A stretch of 38,051 nt of DNA from Caulobacteraceae bacterium (GCA_028290905.1 JAQGIW010000225.1:1-38051), one strand, 5' to 3'; positions 21,602 to 30,676 are shown, numbered from the stretch's first letter. A program made the numbers and translations. Notes: generated from the letters alone by a model not told the origin.

Positions 21602-23059
21602 ATGAACCTGGGCCGTAACACGCTCTACAACCTCGCGGGCGGCATTATTCCCCTGGTGGGGGCCCTGATTACAGTTCCAATCTACGTTAAATTGATCGGA
21701 CCCGCGCGCTACGGCGTGCTGGCCATCGCCTGGTTGCTGCTCGGCTATTTTGGCCTGTTCGATCTCGGCCTTGGACGGGCGACGTCATTTCGCATCGCCT
21801 CGCTGAAGACCGCCTCGCCGGCGGAACGGGCTGACACCTTCTGGGCGGCCGTCGTGATCAACCTGCTGATGGGCTTGGTAGGGGCGGCCGTGCTGTGGGC
21901 GGCCGCGGGGTACTTCTTCAGCTACGTTTTCAAGGTGCAGGCGGCCCTGCGACCGGAGATGATCGCCGCTGTCCCCCTGCTCGCGGCAACGGTTCCGGTG
22001 GCGACCCTGTCGGGGGTGCTGACCGGAGCGCTGCAGGGGCGCGAGAAATTCCTCGGCATCAACATCGTGTCGGTGGTCTGGACGCTGTTGTTCCAGATCC
22101 TGCCCCTGGGCGTCGCCTGGTGGCTCGGCCCCAACATCGTGCAGATTCTCTGCGCCGCCCTGGCCGCCCGGCTCCTGGCCCTGGCCGTCCTCGCCGAATT
22201 GTGCCGGCGGGAGTTCACCCGCGGACATCCCATCCGGTGGGTCTCCCGCGAGGCGCCGCAGCTCCTGAAGTACGGGGGCTGGGTGACGGTGGCCTCCCTG
22301 ATGGGCCCCCTGCTGGTGATCGTCGATCGGTTCGCCATCGGCGCGATGCTCGGGGCGGAAGCCGTCGCCGTCTACACGATCCCCTATCAGCCCGCCAAAC
22401 AGATCCAGATCCTGCCGGCGGCTCTGACCGGAGCCCTCTTCCCCAGAATTTCGGCCGCTTCGCCGGCTGCCCGGCAGCGGTACGCCAAGGAGGCCACCCT
22501 GACCATCGCCAGCCTGGTGAGCCTGCCGGTGGTCGGCGCGCTGTTCCTCGCCGATCCGGCGCTGAAGCTTTGGATCGGGGACAACCTCGGCGGGAAGGCG
22601 GCGCCGGTCGCCAAGCTTCTGCTGGTCGGCTTCTGGCTGAACGCCCTCGCCATGATCCCCTACACCAACCTGCAGGCCTCGGGACGGCCCGACCTGGTGA
22701 CCAAGGTCCAGCTTTTCGAGATACCGATCTATTTTCTGGTGCTCTATCTGGGCCTCACCCAATTCGGGGTGGCCGGCGCTGCGGGCGCGTGGCTCTTCCG
22801 ATGCGCGATCGACTATCTGCTGCTGAGCTGGATGTGCAATCGAGGATTCCCCGGCCTGGGGGTGCTGGCCGTGAACCTGTCCCTGATTACCGTGGCCGCC
22901 ATTGTCTCCGCCCGCTGGTCCCACGCTAGCTTGGCTTGGTGGATATGGGGCGCCGCGCTTGCCTCCATGATGTTGCTTACGGCCTGGCGCACGCTCCCCG
23001 ACAACGCGAAAAACGCAATCGGAAGCATCTTTGGGCGCCTACGGCAGGCGCAGCTGTGA
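21602..23059 (+). CDS. wzx: Wzx-type polysaccharide flippase
   Basis: 485 residues from the ATG at 21602. GGAAA lies upstream and the protein aligns naturally from MNLGRNTLYNLAGGIIPLVG. A MOP-superfamily polysaccharide transporter that moves undecaprenyl-diphosphate-linked repeat units from the cytosolic to the periplasmic face of the inner membrane. I count about 12-14 hydrophobic segments, beginning with the typical N-terminal PLVGALITVPIYVKLIGPAR and YGVLAIAWLLLGYFGLFDLG. The DLGLGRATS segment after the second helix is a family hallmark. Downstream, the polymerase gene starts 88 bp later and the GT4 gene follows, so the three form a plus-strand operon. The gene has high GC and no sign of disruption. 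Confidence 0.88.
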   Translation: MNLGRNTLYNLAGGIIPLVGALITVPIYVKLIGPARYGVLAIAWLLLGYFGLFDLGLGRATSFRIASLKTASPAERADTFWAAVVINLLMGLVGAAVLWAAAGYFFSYVFKVQAALRPEMIAAVPLLAATVPVATLSGVLTGALQGREKFLGINIVSVVWTLLFQILPLGVAWWLGPNIVQILCAALAARLLALAVLAELCRREFTRGHPIRWVSREAPQLLKYGGWVTVASLMGPLLVIVDRFAIGAMLGAEAVAVYTIPYQPAKQIQILPAALTGALFPRISAASPAARQRYAKEATLTIASLVSLPVVGALFLADPALKLWIGDNLGGKAAPVAKLLLVGFWLNALAMIPYTNLQASGRPDLVTKVQLFEIPIYFLVLYLGLTQFGVAGAAGAWLFRCAIDYLLLSWMCNRGFPGLGVLAVNLSLITVAAIVSARWSHASLAWWIWGAALASMMLLTAWRTLPDNAKNAIGSIFGRLRQAQL

Positions 23060-23147
23060 TGAGTATGCGGGCGTTGCGACTGTTCTTCTGGACGGCCAAC
23101 CGGGAGCGGCTGTAAATGCGACCACCTTTGAGGCGGGAGCCCTGCGG

Positions 23148-24764
23148 ATGAGCACGCCCGACGGGTCCGCGCTGCGCGACGACGCGAAAATCTTCACCGA
23201 GTACGAAGGCGATCACAGCGCCCGGCGTCACCGGCTCCAGCGGATCTTGGCCATGGCCCTGCTGGTGGTGTTCTGCTTCTTCTTCGGGTCCGCCTTCACC
23301 CTGTTCGGACCCTACCTGATCATGATGTTCCTGGTCCCGCTGGTGGTCCTGGGGCTGGTGGTCATCTGGGCGCTTCCCGATACGCAGGCGCCGCCGTTGC
23401 GGGTGATGGCGATCTCGACCTTCACGCTGTACCTCACCCTGGTGCTGTGGCCGAACTACCTGGCCATCGACCTTCCGGGCCTTCCGTGGATCACCATGGT
23501 CCGGCTGTCGGAAGCGCCCCTCCTGCTGAGCCTGCTGATATCGCTGTCGCAGTCGCAGGCCTTCCGAAGCCAGCTCTACGCCGTCTTGCAGGCGACTCCG
23601 CTGGTCTGGAAATTGCTGCTCGGCTTCGCTTGCGTGCAATTCCTGACGATACCCTTCTCCCACCAGCCGGTCGGATCGCTCCAGGTGGTGGTTGACGACC
23701 AGATCACCTGCACGGCGGTCTATTTCGCCGCCGCGTACGTGTTCCTAAAGCCGGGACGCGTGGAATTCTTCGTGACCTCGATCGTCGTCGTTCTGATGGT
23801 GCTGGGGCTCATCGCCATACCGGAGTTCCGGCACGGCCATGTGATCTGGGCCGAGCACATTCCAAGCTTCCTGAAGATCAACGATCCAATCGTGCAGGCC
23901 ATCCTGCAGGGGGGCATGCGGGCCTACACCGGCGTCTACCGGGTGCAGGCGACATTCTCCACCAGCCTGGGGTTCGGTGAATTCGTGGCGCTGGCCGCGC
24001 CCTTCGTGCTCTATTTCGTGATCCTCGACGAGCGCTGGCCGGTGCGGGTCGCCGCGGCGCTTTCGATCCCGTTCGTGGTCTATGTGGCCCTGCTCACCGG
24101 GTCGCGATCCGCGATCCTGGGCTGTCTCGTGGCGTCCATGCTGTGGCTGCTGAGCTGGGGCGTCCTGCGCTGGAAGCGGGACAAGCACAGCCTTCTGGGG
24201 GCCGTCGTCACCTTCGGATTTCCCATGATCGGCGCCTTGGTGCTTGCGGCGACGATGTTCATAGGCCGGCTCCATCGCGCGGTTTGGGGGGGGGGTGAAA
24301 CAACATTTAGCACCCAAGCTCGACAGGATCAGTGGCGGACCGGCTTTCCGTTAATTGTGCACAATCCCATCGGGCATGGCGCCGCCCAGAGCGGAGTAAC
24401 CCTAGGTTACCGGATGGCCAGCGGCGAGCTCAGTATCGACTCATATTTCTTGTCGATACTTCTTGACTACGGCGTACTCGGCTTCATCCTCTTTTTCGGG
24501 ATGTTCGCGTTAGGAATCTACTACGGGGCCAACTCCATATGGCGTTCTCCTAAGCTGACGGAACCGCAGAAGATGATTCTTCCGCTCACAATTTCGCTGG
24601 CGAATTTCGTAATGGTGAAGACGGTCTTCGCCCAGGCAGACATCCATCCGCTGGTCTTCATGATGCTCGGGATTCTTTCGGCGTGTGTGTACCGCAGCGC
24701 GACCATGGAACCCTCCGCAAACCCCGGCATTGCGACTCTGGCGACAAGCCGGACGCCGAAGTGA
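23148..24764 (+). CDS. Wzy-type polysaccharide polymerase / O-antigen ligase-like membrane protein
   Basis: 538 residues from the ATG at 23148, with GGGAG 8 bases upstream. It joins repeat units in the periplasm, or ligates a glycan; the two activities share one fold. There are 12 or so membrane segments. The long periplasmic loop region with VALLTGSRSAILGCLVASM and the C-terminal part with HNPIGHGAAQSGV and DSYFLSILLDYGVLGFILFF match the Wzy_C/O-antigen ligase family. Next to Wzx, polymerase is the better call. Ten consecutive G residues (24286-24295) lie in codons 380-383, where one slipped base would truncate the protein. From that tract to the end, base composition is clearly lower in GC than in the first two thirds, as if the 3' part came from another source. 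The GT4 gene starts 11 bp after the stop. Confidence 0.86.
   Translation: MSTPDGSALRDDAKIFTEYEGDHSARRHRLQRILAMALLVVFCFFFGSAFTLFGPYLIMMFLVPLVVLGLVVIWALPDTQAPPLRVMAISTFTLYLTLVLWPNYLAIDLPGLPWITMVRLSEAPLLLSLLISLSQSQAFRSQLYAVLQATPLVWKLLLGFACVQFLTIPFSHQPVGSLQVVVDDQITCTAVYFAAAYVFLKPGRVEFFVTSIVVVLMVLGLIAIPEFRHGHVIWAEHIPSFLKINDPIVQAILQGGMRAYTGVYRVQATFSTSLGFGEFVALAAPFVLYFVILDERWPVRVAAALSIPFVVYVALLTGSRSAILGCLVASMLWLLSWGVLRWKRDKHSLLGAVVTFGFPMIGALVLAATMFIGRLHRAVWGGGETTFSTQARQDQWRTGFPLIVHNPIGHGAAQSGVTLGYRMASGELSIDSYFLSILLDYGVLGFILFFGMFALGIYYGANSIWRSPKLTEPQKMILPLTISLANFVMVKTVFAQADIHPLVFMMLGILSACVYRSATMEPSANPGIATLATSRTPK
24286..24295 (+). repeat. G10 homopolymer inside the polymerase gene
   Basis: Ten G in a row, read as part of Trp-Gly-Gly-Gly (residues 380-383). 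Homopolymers of this length are slippage-prone, and a change of one base would shift the frame and remove the last third of the polymerase. Confidence 0.7.
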
Positions 24765-24775
24765 GTGGAGATCCC

Positions 24776-26038
24776 ATGGCGGACCGGGCGCACCCAATGG
24801 ACGTCGGCTTTGACATCGAGTCGGTCCCGCGGGTCCGGGAGAAGGCCGATGACCAGCGAGTCCGACCCCACATGGTGAGTTCCGTCGCCCGGCCATCCCT
24901 GCTCACCTATTCGTCGCTCCCGTACAACGGCCACGGTCCGGCGCAATCCTGCGTGAGCATTCTTGAGCACATTCCGCCGACCACCCTGTCGGTGGCCCTG
25001 ATGATGCCGCGGTGCACCAAGCGGCTGCAGCCATCCATCAAATTCAAGCAGGCGCTGCCGGAACCGTTGCGTCGCCTCCCCTGGAGGTATGTCAGGGGCC
25101 TGGGCAGGAGGGCGGTGGCCAATTGCTTCGCCGACGCGATCGATGCGGCCGACCCGCGCGATACGATCGCCTACTTCTGGCCCGATCACTCCACTGCGCT
25201 GGTGAAGCGCGCCAAGGCGCGCGGCATCGTGACCGTCAGGGAGATGATCAACTGCGACCGCGGAACCGCAAAGACCATCCTGGACGCCGTCTACCGGGAT
25301 GCGGACCTGCCTCCGGGCCACGGCATCAGCGAGGAGAGCGTGGCCGAGGAACGCGAACAGCTTGCGCTCTACGACTACGTGTTCGCGTCCAACCAGGTGG
25401 AACCGGGCCTGATCGAGGCCGGGGTGGATCCGTCGAGAATCCTCCCGACCTCGTTCGGATGGGATCCCCAGCGCTTCCCGGGCGTCCGCGACGCGGTTCC
25501 GTCCGCACGCTTCACCGCCCTGTTCGTCGGTACGGTCTCGATCCGCAAGGGTGTCCTGCAGCTCCTCGCGGCATGGAAGAGGAGCGGCGTCGACGGAGTC
25601 CTGAAGATCGTCGGCTCGGTGTTGCCGGAAATCAGCCCGAAGCTCGAGCCCTACCTCAATGACACGTCCATCGAGTTCGTCGGGTTTCAGAGCCAGGTCA
25701 GCGATCTCTACCACTCGTCCGACCTGTTCATTTTTCCCAGCTTCGAAGAGGGGGGACCGCAGGTGGTCTATGAGGCCGCCGGTTGCGGCCTGCCGGTGAT
25801 CGCCACCCCCATGGGCGGCGGTCGAATGGTGCGCGACGGCGTCAATGGCCTGATCGTCCAACCCAACGATATCGATGGCTTGGCCGCGGCAATCCGCGAC
25901 ATGGCCGCCTCGCCCGAGAAACGCGGGGCATACGGAAGGCAGGGCGCCGTCGACGCCCGGAAATACACCTATGAAGAGATCGGCAAGGACCGGGCCGCCA
26001 TGCTGCTGCGCATCATGGAGAAGAACAACCGAAGATAA
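24776..26038 (+). CDS. Glycosyltransferase family 4 (GT-B fold)
   Basis: 420 residues from the ATG at 24776, with GGAG 6 bases upstream and the Wzy stop only 11 bases before; a later ATG at 24872 is possible. It is a cytosolic retaining sugar transferase. The C-terminal nucleotide-sugar domain is clear: ARFTALFVGTVSIRKGVLQL (donor-binding loop), GVLKIVGSV, EFVGFQSQVSDLYHSSDLFI, and PSFEEGGPQVVYEAAGCGLP with the E-x7-E pair at about 325 and 333, then ATPMGG and NGLIVQPND. The N-terminal acceptor domain includes an unusual basic and aspartate-rich start of about 90 residues. It is the third gene of the wzx-wzy operon, and its stop lies 10 bp from the convergent FkbM gene. Which linkage it makes is unknown. 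Confidence 0.88.
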   Translation: MADRAHPMDVGFDIESVPRVREKADDQRVRPHMVSSVARPSLLTYSSLPYNGHGPAQSCVSILEHIPPTTLSVALMMPRCTKRLQPSIKFKQALPEPLRRLPWRYVRGLGRRAVANCFADAIDAADPRDTIAYFWPDHSTALVKRAKARGIVTVREMINCDRGTAKTILDAVYRDADLPPGHGISEESVAEEREQLALYDYVFASNQVEPGLIEAGVDPSRILPTSFGWDPQRFPGVRDAVPSARFTALFVGTVSIRKGVLQLLAAWKRSGVDGVLKIVGSVLPEISPKLEPYLNDTSIEFVGFQSQVSDLYHSSDLFIFPSFEEGGPQVVYEAAGCGLPVIATPMGGGRMVRDGVNGLIVQPNDIDGLAAAIRDMAASPEKRGAYGRQGAVDARKYTYEEIGKDRAAMLLRIMEKNNRR

Positions 26039-26047
26039 AGGCGCCAC

Positions 26048-26794
26048 CTAGGACAGGAGGTCGCGATTGACCATGATACAGTCCACCTCCACGAGGTCGG
26101 GGAAGTGCAGATGATTTTGCAATAGAGCGGATAGATTGAATCCCTTTTCGCCGTAGAACGAAAGAACTTCCCTGTAATCGGGCTGATCCTTGTACAGCGG
26201 CTTCACAGCCAATTCGCTCTGAATGCCGACAAATTTCCTGAGCTTATCGCCGGCGCCCCGCGCGACCGCCAGGTCGTTTCCCTGGGTGTCCATCTTCAGG
26301 AACGGGCGGCAGAAGCCAAGCCGCGATTCGTACTTCTCGAAATAGTAATCCAAAACGTTTGTGGTCATGTCCACGGAACGCTCGACGACATTAAGTTCGG
26401 AGAACGTTTCATCCAGTTTCTCAATGGGCTCTCTCAGCGAGCTGAAGAACGTACTGGCCATCACGTTGAATGACACCTGCTTGACCTGGTCGTCCAGGGC
26501 GACCTGCTCGATGTACCAATGGGGGTCGGACCGGGCGGCCTGGACCAATTTTTCCGCCAACTCGGGAATGGGTTCGAAGGAGATGATCGGGCCTCGGAAG
26601 CCTATCTCTCGCAAGAGCCCCGCGTACTGGCCGGCGTTCGCCCCGACGTCGAACACGCAGTCCACCTCAAATTCACCAAAGAATCGGCGCAGGCAGGATC
26701 GCTCCAGTGCTATGCCCTCCGCGCCCGCGCGGCAGACGGTAATCGAGTAGCGGCGCCAGAGGGTTGTCAGCAGGAACCGGGTAAATCTATTCAC
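26048..26794 (-). CDS. FkbM-family methyltransferase
   Basis: 248 residues with a GTG start at 26794; AGAGGCGG lies about 5 bases upstream. It is a SAM-dependent O-methyltransferase: CVFDVGANAGQYAGLLREIG (about 46-65) is motif I, IISFEPIPELAEKL carries the acidic residue that binds the SAM ribose, and CRPFLKMDTQGNDLAVARGA is the family's conserved acidic segment. In polysaccharide clusters FkbM proteins add methyl groups to sugar hydroxyls. It starts the gene series on the minus strand up to 29803, although about 200 bp separate it from the next gene, so it may have its own promoter. It is convergent with the GT4 gene, with only 9 bp between the ends. Confidence 0.88.
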   Translation of the reverse strand: MNRFTRFLLTTLWRRYSITVCRAGAEGIALERSCLRRFFGEFEVDCVFDVGANAGQYAGLLREIGFRGPIISFEPIPELAEKLVQAARSDPHWYIEQVALDDQVKQVSFNVMASTFFSSLREPIEKLDETFSELNVVERSVDMTTNVLDYYFEKYESRLGFCRPFLKMDTQGNDLAVARGAGDKLRKFVGIQSELAVKPLYKDQPDYREVLSFYGEKGFNLSALLQNHLHFPDLVEVDCIMVNRDLLS

Positions 26795-26995
26795 AAACCG
26801 CCTCTTGTTCCGGGTACCGACGTCTGCGATTGAGTTCGGTCCTACCGAAGTCAGCGCCCGCCCGCTTGGTGTCGAAGATATAGCGCAGAATCTGGAGGTC
26901 GACCCCCGTACTTACCTCTTAAAGCCGACATCCCACCCTACTTCCGTCTAACCCAAATTGGCGGTCGGGTCACGCGCCGAAGCGCCGGCCTGTCA

Positions 26996-27979
26996 TCAAG
27001 GCGTGGGGGCCTCCGAGGGTCGAAAGGTCCGTCGCCGCCTCAGCCACCGCTGCAAGTGGCCGGGCGCCCGACGTGCGAGGAAGAAGACCAGTGACGGGCG
27101 CATGAGCAGGTAGAGAACGTACCGCACAAGGCGGCCGGACCGCCGGTACTCCCGCGCGACGTTGGCGTGATGAATCAGCCCCATCTCCGTCCGACGGCGG
27201 CTCATCAGCGCCTCCAGTCGCGGCGTAAGTTGCGATCGGTACTTTGCGCGCAACTCGTCGCCGGCCTGCACGACCAGATCAAAACGCGGGACCGTTTGCG
27301 AGTGGGGATTGAGCACGCCGCTCAGCTCGCCTATCCTGGTCGTATAGACATAGTGGGCGTCGCCGGTCACGAAAGCCCGCGCCTTATGAAACAACAGCTC
27401 GGACAGGAAGACGAAGTCCTCGGAGTATTTGAGCCTTTCATTGTAACACAGGCCATGCTTCTCGAGAAAGCGCCTGCTGATCATCGGCTTGATCAGCACG
27501 TAGCTGAACGATGAGATCCCCGTCTTCTCCGACTCGAAGAGATCGACGATGGTGATGAACTTGTCGCAGGCCGCCGGGGGAAGACCCAACCGGACCTCGA
27601 CCTTCTCGAATTGATCGTAGAGAACGACGTTGTCGGCGACCAGATCGCACGCGTGATCCGCGGCGACCTCCAGGAGGCGTTCGAGCCTGCCGGGCTTCCA
27701 GGCGTCGTCCGCGTCGAGGATCGCGATCCAGTCGCCGCTCGCAGCCGCAATCCCGGCATTCCGCGCCGCGGACGGCCCGCCGTTGGCCGGCAGGGCGATC
27801 AATCGGATCTGCGGATGAGTTTGGGCGAGCGAGGCGACCAGGGTCCGCGTGTCATCGGTCGAGGCGTCGTCGATGACGATAATCTCGTCCGCGGCCACGC
27901 TCTGGTCCAGGACGCTGTCGATGGCCCGTCGGATGAACCCGCAGGCGTTGTACGCCGGTATGATGACAGAGACGCTCAT
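26996..27979 (-). CDS. Glycosyltransferase family 2 (ExoO-like)
   Basis: 327 residues from the ATG at 27979, with GAGGGG upstream. It is a GT-A inverting transferase: VSVIIPAYNACGFIRRAIDS start, IIVIDDASTDDT (first metal-site region), NGGPSAARNAGIAAASGDWI and ILDADDAWKPGRLE (DXD motif), then LKYSEDFVFLSELL, where the ED motif contributes the catalytic base. The basic C-terminal tail (RRAPGHLQRWLRRRR) could bind the membrane. Its start lies 1 bp after the stop of the upstream GT2 gene, so it is the last gene of a three-transferase operon. Sugar specificity unknown; the sequence is closest in style to succinoglycan-type transferases. Confidence 0.88.
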   Translation of the reverse strand: MSVSVIIPAYNACGFIRRAIDSVLDQSVAADEIIVIDDASTDDTRTLVASLAQTHPQIRLIALPANGGPSAARNAGIAAASGDWIAILDADDAWKPGRLERLLEVAADHACDLVADNVVLYDQFEKVEVRLGLPPAACDKFITIVDLFESEKTGISSFSYVLIKPMISRRFLEKHGLCYNERLKYSEDFVFLSELLFHKARAFVTGDAHYVYTTRIGELSGVLNPHSQTVPRFDLVVQAGDELRAKYRSQLTPRLEALMSRRRTEMGLIHHANVAREYRRSGRLVRYVLYLLMRPSLVFFLARRAPGHLQRWLRRRRTFRPSEAPTP

Positions 27980-27980
27980 T

Positions 27981-28925
27981 TCATATCCCCTCGCCGCTCC
28001 CGGCGAGCAGGAACGGTGGCGCGCCGCGGCGGTTCAGCACCCCTTGCAACCATCCGGAAAGTCCATAGCCCAGCTGGGGCCACGCTCTTTGCCGGCCGTA
28101 TCGCGCGAAGATCAGGGCGAAGGCCGACAGGGCGGCGATCGGCAGCCGCCACGGGAAACAGTCCCGCGTGACGAGTATCTTGTTGCGTTCGTCGAGATAG
28201 ATCGGCATGCGCGGCCGCGCCGACACGCGCTGTCCGGATCCGGTCGTGGCGCCGTGCGCGTGGACCACGCGGGCGCCGGGGGCGAACCCGAGGCGCATGC
28301 CGACCCTGGCGGCGCGGAGGAACCACTCGACCTCCTCGCAATAGAGGAAGTAGTCCTCCCGCATGACGCCGACCGTCGCCAGGAACTCCCGGCCGACCAG
28401 CATGGAGGCGCCCGACAGATAGGACTGGGAGCGCTCGACGGCGGCCGAATCCACGCGTTCATCGACTCTGGCGCCACGTCCGATGGATTCGGCCCGCGCG
28501 AACCACGGCCGCCACCGCCCCCCGTAGGACTGCACCAGGCCATCGGGCCGGACCAGGGTGCCGCCGACCGCCTGGCAATCCCCCGCCACCAGGCGCTCGA
28601 CGAGGGCGGCGAGAGCGCCCGGTTCCGGGACTGTGTCGGGATTGAGCACCCACCAGGCATCGGCCGAGGGAGTCGCCGCAAGGCAGACGTTGACCCCGCC
28701 GGCGTAGCCGAGATTGCGGGGGGCCAGCTCGGCCTGGACCGGCTGTCCGCCCGCCAAAGCGGCCGGCAGGACCGCGGTGAGCGCCGACCAGGCCGCTTCG
28801 CCGCCGTTCTCGCAGATGGCCACCTCGAAGTCGGCGTAGGTCGATCTGCCGAGCGCGGCCAGGCAATGGGCGATGTCGTCCGCGTTGCGGAAGCCGACGA
28901 TGGCCACGGCGACGTGCAGGGTCAT
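27981..28925 (-). CDS. Glycosyltransferase family 2 (rhamnosyltransferase-like)
   Basis: 314 residues from the ATG at 28925, whose ATGA overlaps the stop codon of the preceding gene. The frame is open far upstream, but that part is only a shadow of the neighbour. GT-A motifs: VAVAIVGFRNADDIAHCLAA, VAICENGG, RNLGYAGGVNVCL and WWVLNPDTVPEPGALAALVE, where NPD replaces the DXD. SYLSGASMLVGREFL and YFLYCEEVEWFLRAARVG follow, the segment with the acidic pair typical of WbbL/RfbF-like rhamnosyltransferases. Translational coupling with the genes on both sides shows that the three GT2 enzymes are made together and probably build one repeat unit. The donor sugar is inferred only from family resemblance. 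Confidence 0.88.
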   Translation of the reverse strand: MTLHVAVAIVGFRNADDIAHCLAALGRSTYADFEVAICENGGEAAWSALTAVLPAALAGGQPVQAELAPRNLGYAGGVNVCLAATPSADAWWVLNPDTVPEPGALAALVERLVAGDCQAVGGTLVRPDGLVQSYGGRWRPWFARAESIGRGARVDERVDSAAVERSQSYLSGASMLVGREFLATVGVMREDYFLYCEEVEWFLRAARVGMRLGFAPGARVVHAHGATTGSGQRVSARPRMPIYLDERNKILVTRDCFPWRLPIAALSAFALIFARYGRQRAWPQLGYGLSGWLQGVLNRRGAPPFLLAGSGEGI

Positions 28926-29803
28926 CGGGAGGCGCCGCCGGCAAGAAGGCGGAACGAATCCAGCAGGCGCCAGAACCGCATGCGGTAGAGAACCCCCAGG
29001 GCCGCCAGTCTCTGAGCGCCCGTTTGCAGCTCGCCGCTCGCCAGGACCCGCGGCGTGTGGGCGATCGCCGAGGCGGGCAGCGCCAGGCTGCGGATCAGCC
29101 ACCAGAACCGGCCGCCCCGACGTTCGGCCAGGAGCTTGTAGGACTCCGAATTGGTCCGTCGCCATTTTCCGACGAGTTCGGCCCAGGTCCGCCGCGCCGG
29201 ATGGCCCACCACCGCCCGCGGGGCGTAGCCGAGCCGGAAGCCCAGCGCCTGGGCGCGCCGGGACCAGTCCACGTCCTCGGAGACGGCGGTGCGGAATCCC
29301 CCTACCCGTTCGAACAGCGACCGCGGGCAGAACAGATTGCCCGACCCCGTGAAGCCCTTCTTGTTTATGTAGGTCTCGAAGTCGAAGGCGAAGACGCGCT
29401 CGAACGCCTCGGTCGGAGTCATGGACCGCGGATCCTGCACCAGCACCTTCACCAGGCCGCCGACGAAGTCGTAGCGGGAGAGGGCCGCCACGCCCTCCGC
29501 CACCCAGTCCGGCTCGGCCACGCAATCGGCGTCGATGAAGGCCAGCACGTCGCCCGAAGCCACCGCGGCGGCGCCGTTCCGCGCCGGCCCCGCCCCCCGG
29601 GCGGCGACCCTGACCAGCCGGGCCCGGCCGTCGACGACCTGGCCGATATGCTCGAACCCTTGCGGCGAGTCGTTGTCGCCGACGATGATTTCGAGGTTGT
29701 CTTTCGGATAGGTCTGCCGCCGGAGCGACGCCAGGCAGATGTCCAGGCCGCGCGGATCGTTGAAATGTGGGATGATGACGCTCACCCGCTGCCCAGCCGT
29801 CAT
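28922..29803 (-). CDS. Glycosyltransferase family 2
   Basis: 293 residues from the ATG at 29803, with GAGGGTGAG upstream. GT-A motifs: QRVSVIIPHFNDPRGLDICL, LEIIVGDNDSPQ, GAGPARNGAAAVASGDVLAF followed by IDADCVAEPDWV (DXD), then FTGSGNLFCPRSLFERVGGF and VSEDVDWSRRAQALGFRLGY with the ED motif. The C-terminus after about residue 230 has hydrophobic stretches that could lie on the membrane. First gene of the three-transferase operon. Its stop TGA overlaps the next start as ATGA. The 2OG oxygenase gene ends 36 bp upstream on the same strand and may be part of the transcript. Confidence 0.88.
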   Translation of the reverse strand: MTAGQRVSVIIPHFNDPRGLDICLASLRRQTYPKDNLEIIVGDNDSPQGFEHIGQVVDGRARLVRVAARGAGPARNGAAAVASGDVLAFIDADCVAEPDWVAEGVAALSRYDFVGGLVKVLVQDPRSMTPTEAFERVFAFDFETYINKKGFTGSGNLFCPRSLFERVGGFRTAVSEDVDWSRRAQALGFRLGYAPRAVVGHPARRTWAELVGKWRRTNSESYKLLAERRGGRFWWLIRSLALPASAIAHTPRVLASGELQTGAQRLAALGVLYRMRFWRLLDSFRLLAGGASR

Positions 29804-29839
29804 CGGCTCACCCTCTTCCGTCCAGCGCGCGACACGCCG

Positions 29840-30676
29840 CTATCGGGGACCAAGACCCCTCAGGCGTTTTGCATTGCGCACCAGAATCGGCGGCAGCAGG
29901 TCGACGAGAATTTCTTTCTTCCTGATGGCCAGGTCCACCTTGTCGCCCGTCCCCGGCCGCACCCTGAATTGAGTCGAGTGCTCGCGCTTAATATCGGACC
30001 AGGTCGACGTATAATAGTATAGGGCTATCGACCGGCGTGGAATCCCGCCTGGGTGGTTAACCGGATGGGGATTTCCGTGGTAGCTGGCTTCCGTGGTGTT
30101 GAATATGACGCAACGATTGAAAGTCGGAACAAAGGACCGGACGCAACTCTTCATGTCGGCGTCCCACAGCTCCAGCTGGCCACCGTATTCTTCCCGCCAG
30201 TCCTTGTTCAGATAGACCAGCAGGTTGATTCGCCGCTCCAGATTCATCGGCTTGTGATGGTTGAAATCGACGTGGACCGACAGGTGACCTTCCTGTCTGA
30301 TCTGATGAAATCCGGCGCCCAGGAAATAGGGATCCGGTATGAGGCCCTTGATGCCGGTGATGTTCTCGACCAGCCGAATGAAGGGTTTCGAGTTGAAGGA
30401 GTAGAATAGAGATCGGACGGGATCCGACAATGAATCGGGATTGAACTGAGCCTTGTATCGTTCTTGCGCGCGGTCGTATTCCGTGTCTTCTCCGCTGAGC
30501 TCTGTCGGAAATTCCTTCAGACACAACTCCAAAATCGACGGGGGCAGGAAATCCTCAATTACGATGTGAGGAAAAGGGGTGGCGTTTCGGTAAGACTCCG
30601 CCAGCTCGAGCCCTTTGTCTCTGATGTCGCCCGAAACGTAACCGCTCCGGTAGTCCATCTCAGCGAGATAGGGCAC
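29840..30676 (-). CDS. 2-oxoglutarate/Fe(II)-dependent oxygenase
   Basis: 278 residues with a GTG at 30676 (AGGA 9 bases upstream); an internal ATG at 30658 is an alternative. The double-stranded beta-helix dioxygenase core is clear: HLSVHVDFNHH gives the iron ligands H135 and D137, NLLVYLNKDW and YGGQLELWD are the core strands, ASYHGNPHPV provides the distal histidine (H200 or H204), and RRSIALYYYT gives the arginine R215 that binds 2-oxoglutarate. It resembles the prolyl-hydroxylase-like group (2OG-FeII_Oxy superfamily). Such enzymes hydroxylate proteins or small molecules in the cytosol. The presence of one among sugar transferases suggests action on a sugar, a lipid carrier or a peptide substituent of the polymer, but the substrate cannot be inferred. 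It lies 36 bp before the GT2 operon. Confidence 0.85.
   Translation of the reverse strand: MPYLAEMDYRSGYVSGDIRDKGLELAESYRNATPFPHIVIEDFLPPSILELCLKEFPTELSGEDTEYDRAQERYKAQFNPDSLSDPVRSLFYSFNSKPFIRLVENITGIKGLIPDPYFLGAGFHQIRQEGHLSVHVDFNHHKPMNLERRINLLVYLNKDWREEYGGQLELWDADMKSCVRSFVPTFNRCVIFNTTEASYHGNPHPVNHPGGIPRRSIALYYYTSTWSDIKREHSTQFRVRPGTGDKVDLAIRKKEILVDLLPPILVRNAKRLRGLGPR

Noticed and set aside
24521-26047. 508-codon minus-strand frame
   Set aside because: Antisense to the GT4 gene and the end of wzy, both of which carry clear family motifs.
26787-26912. A protein-like minus-strand frame (VDLQILRYIFDTKRAG and following) just upstream of the FkbM gene
   Set aside because: It has no ATG, GTG or TTG before the preceding in-frame stop, and the ATG at 26931 is in another frame. 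At most it is a gene scrap.
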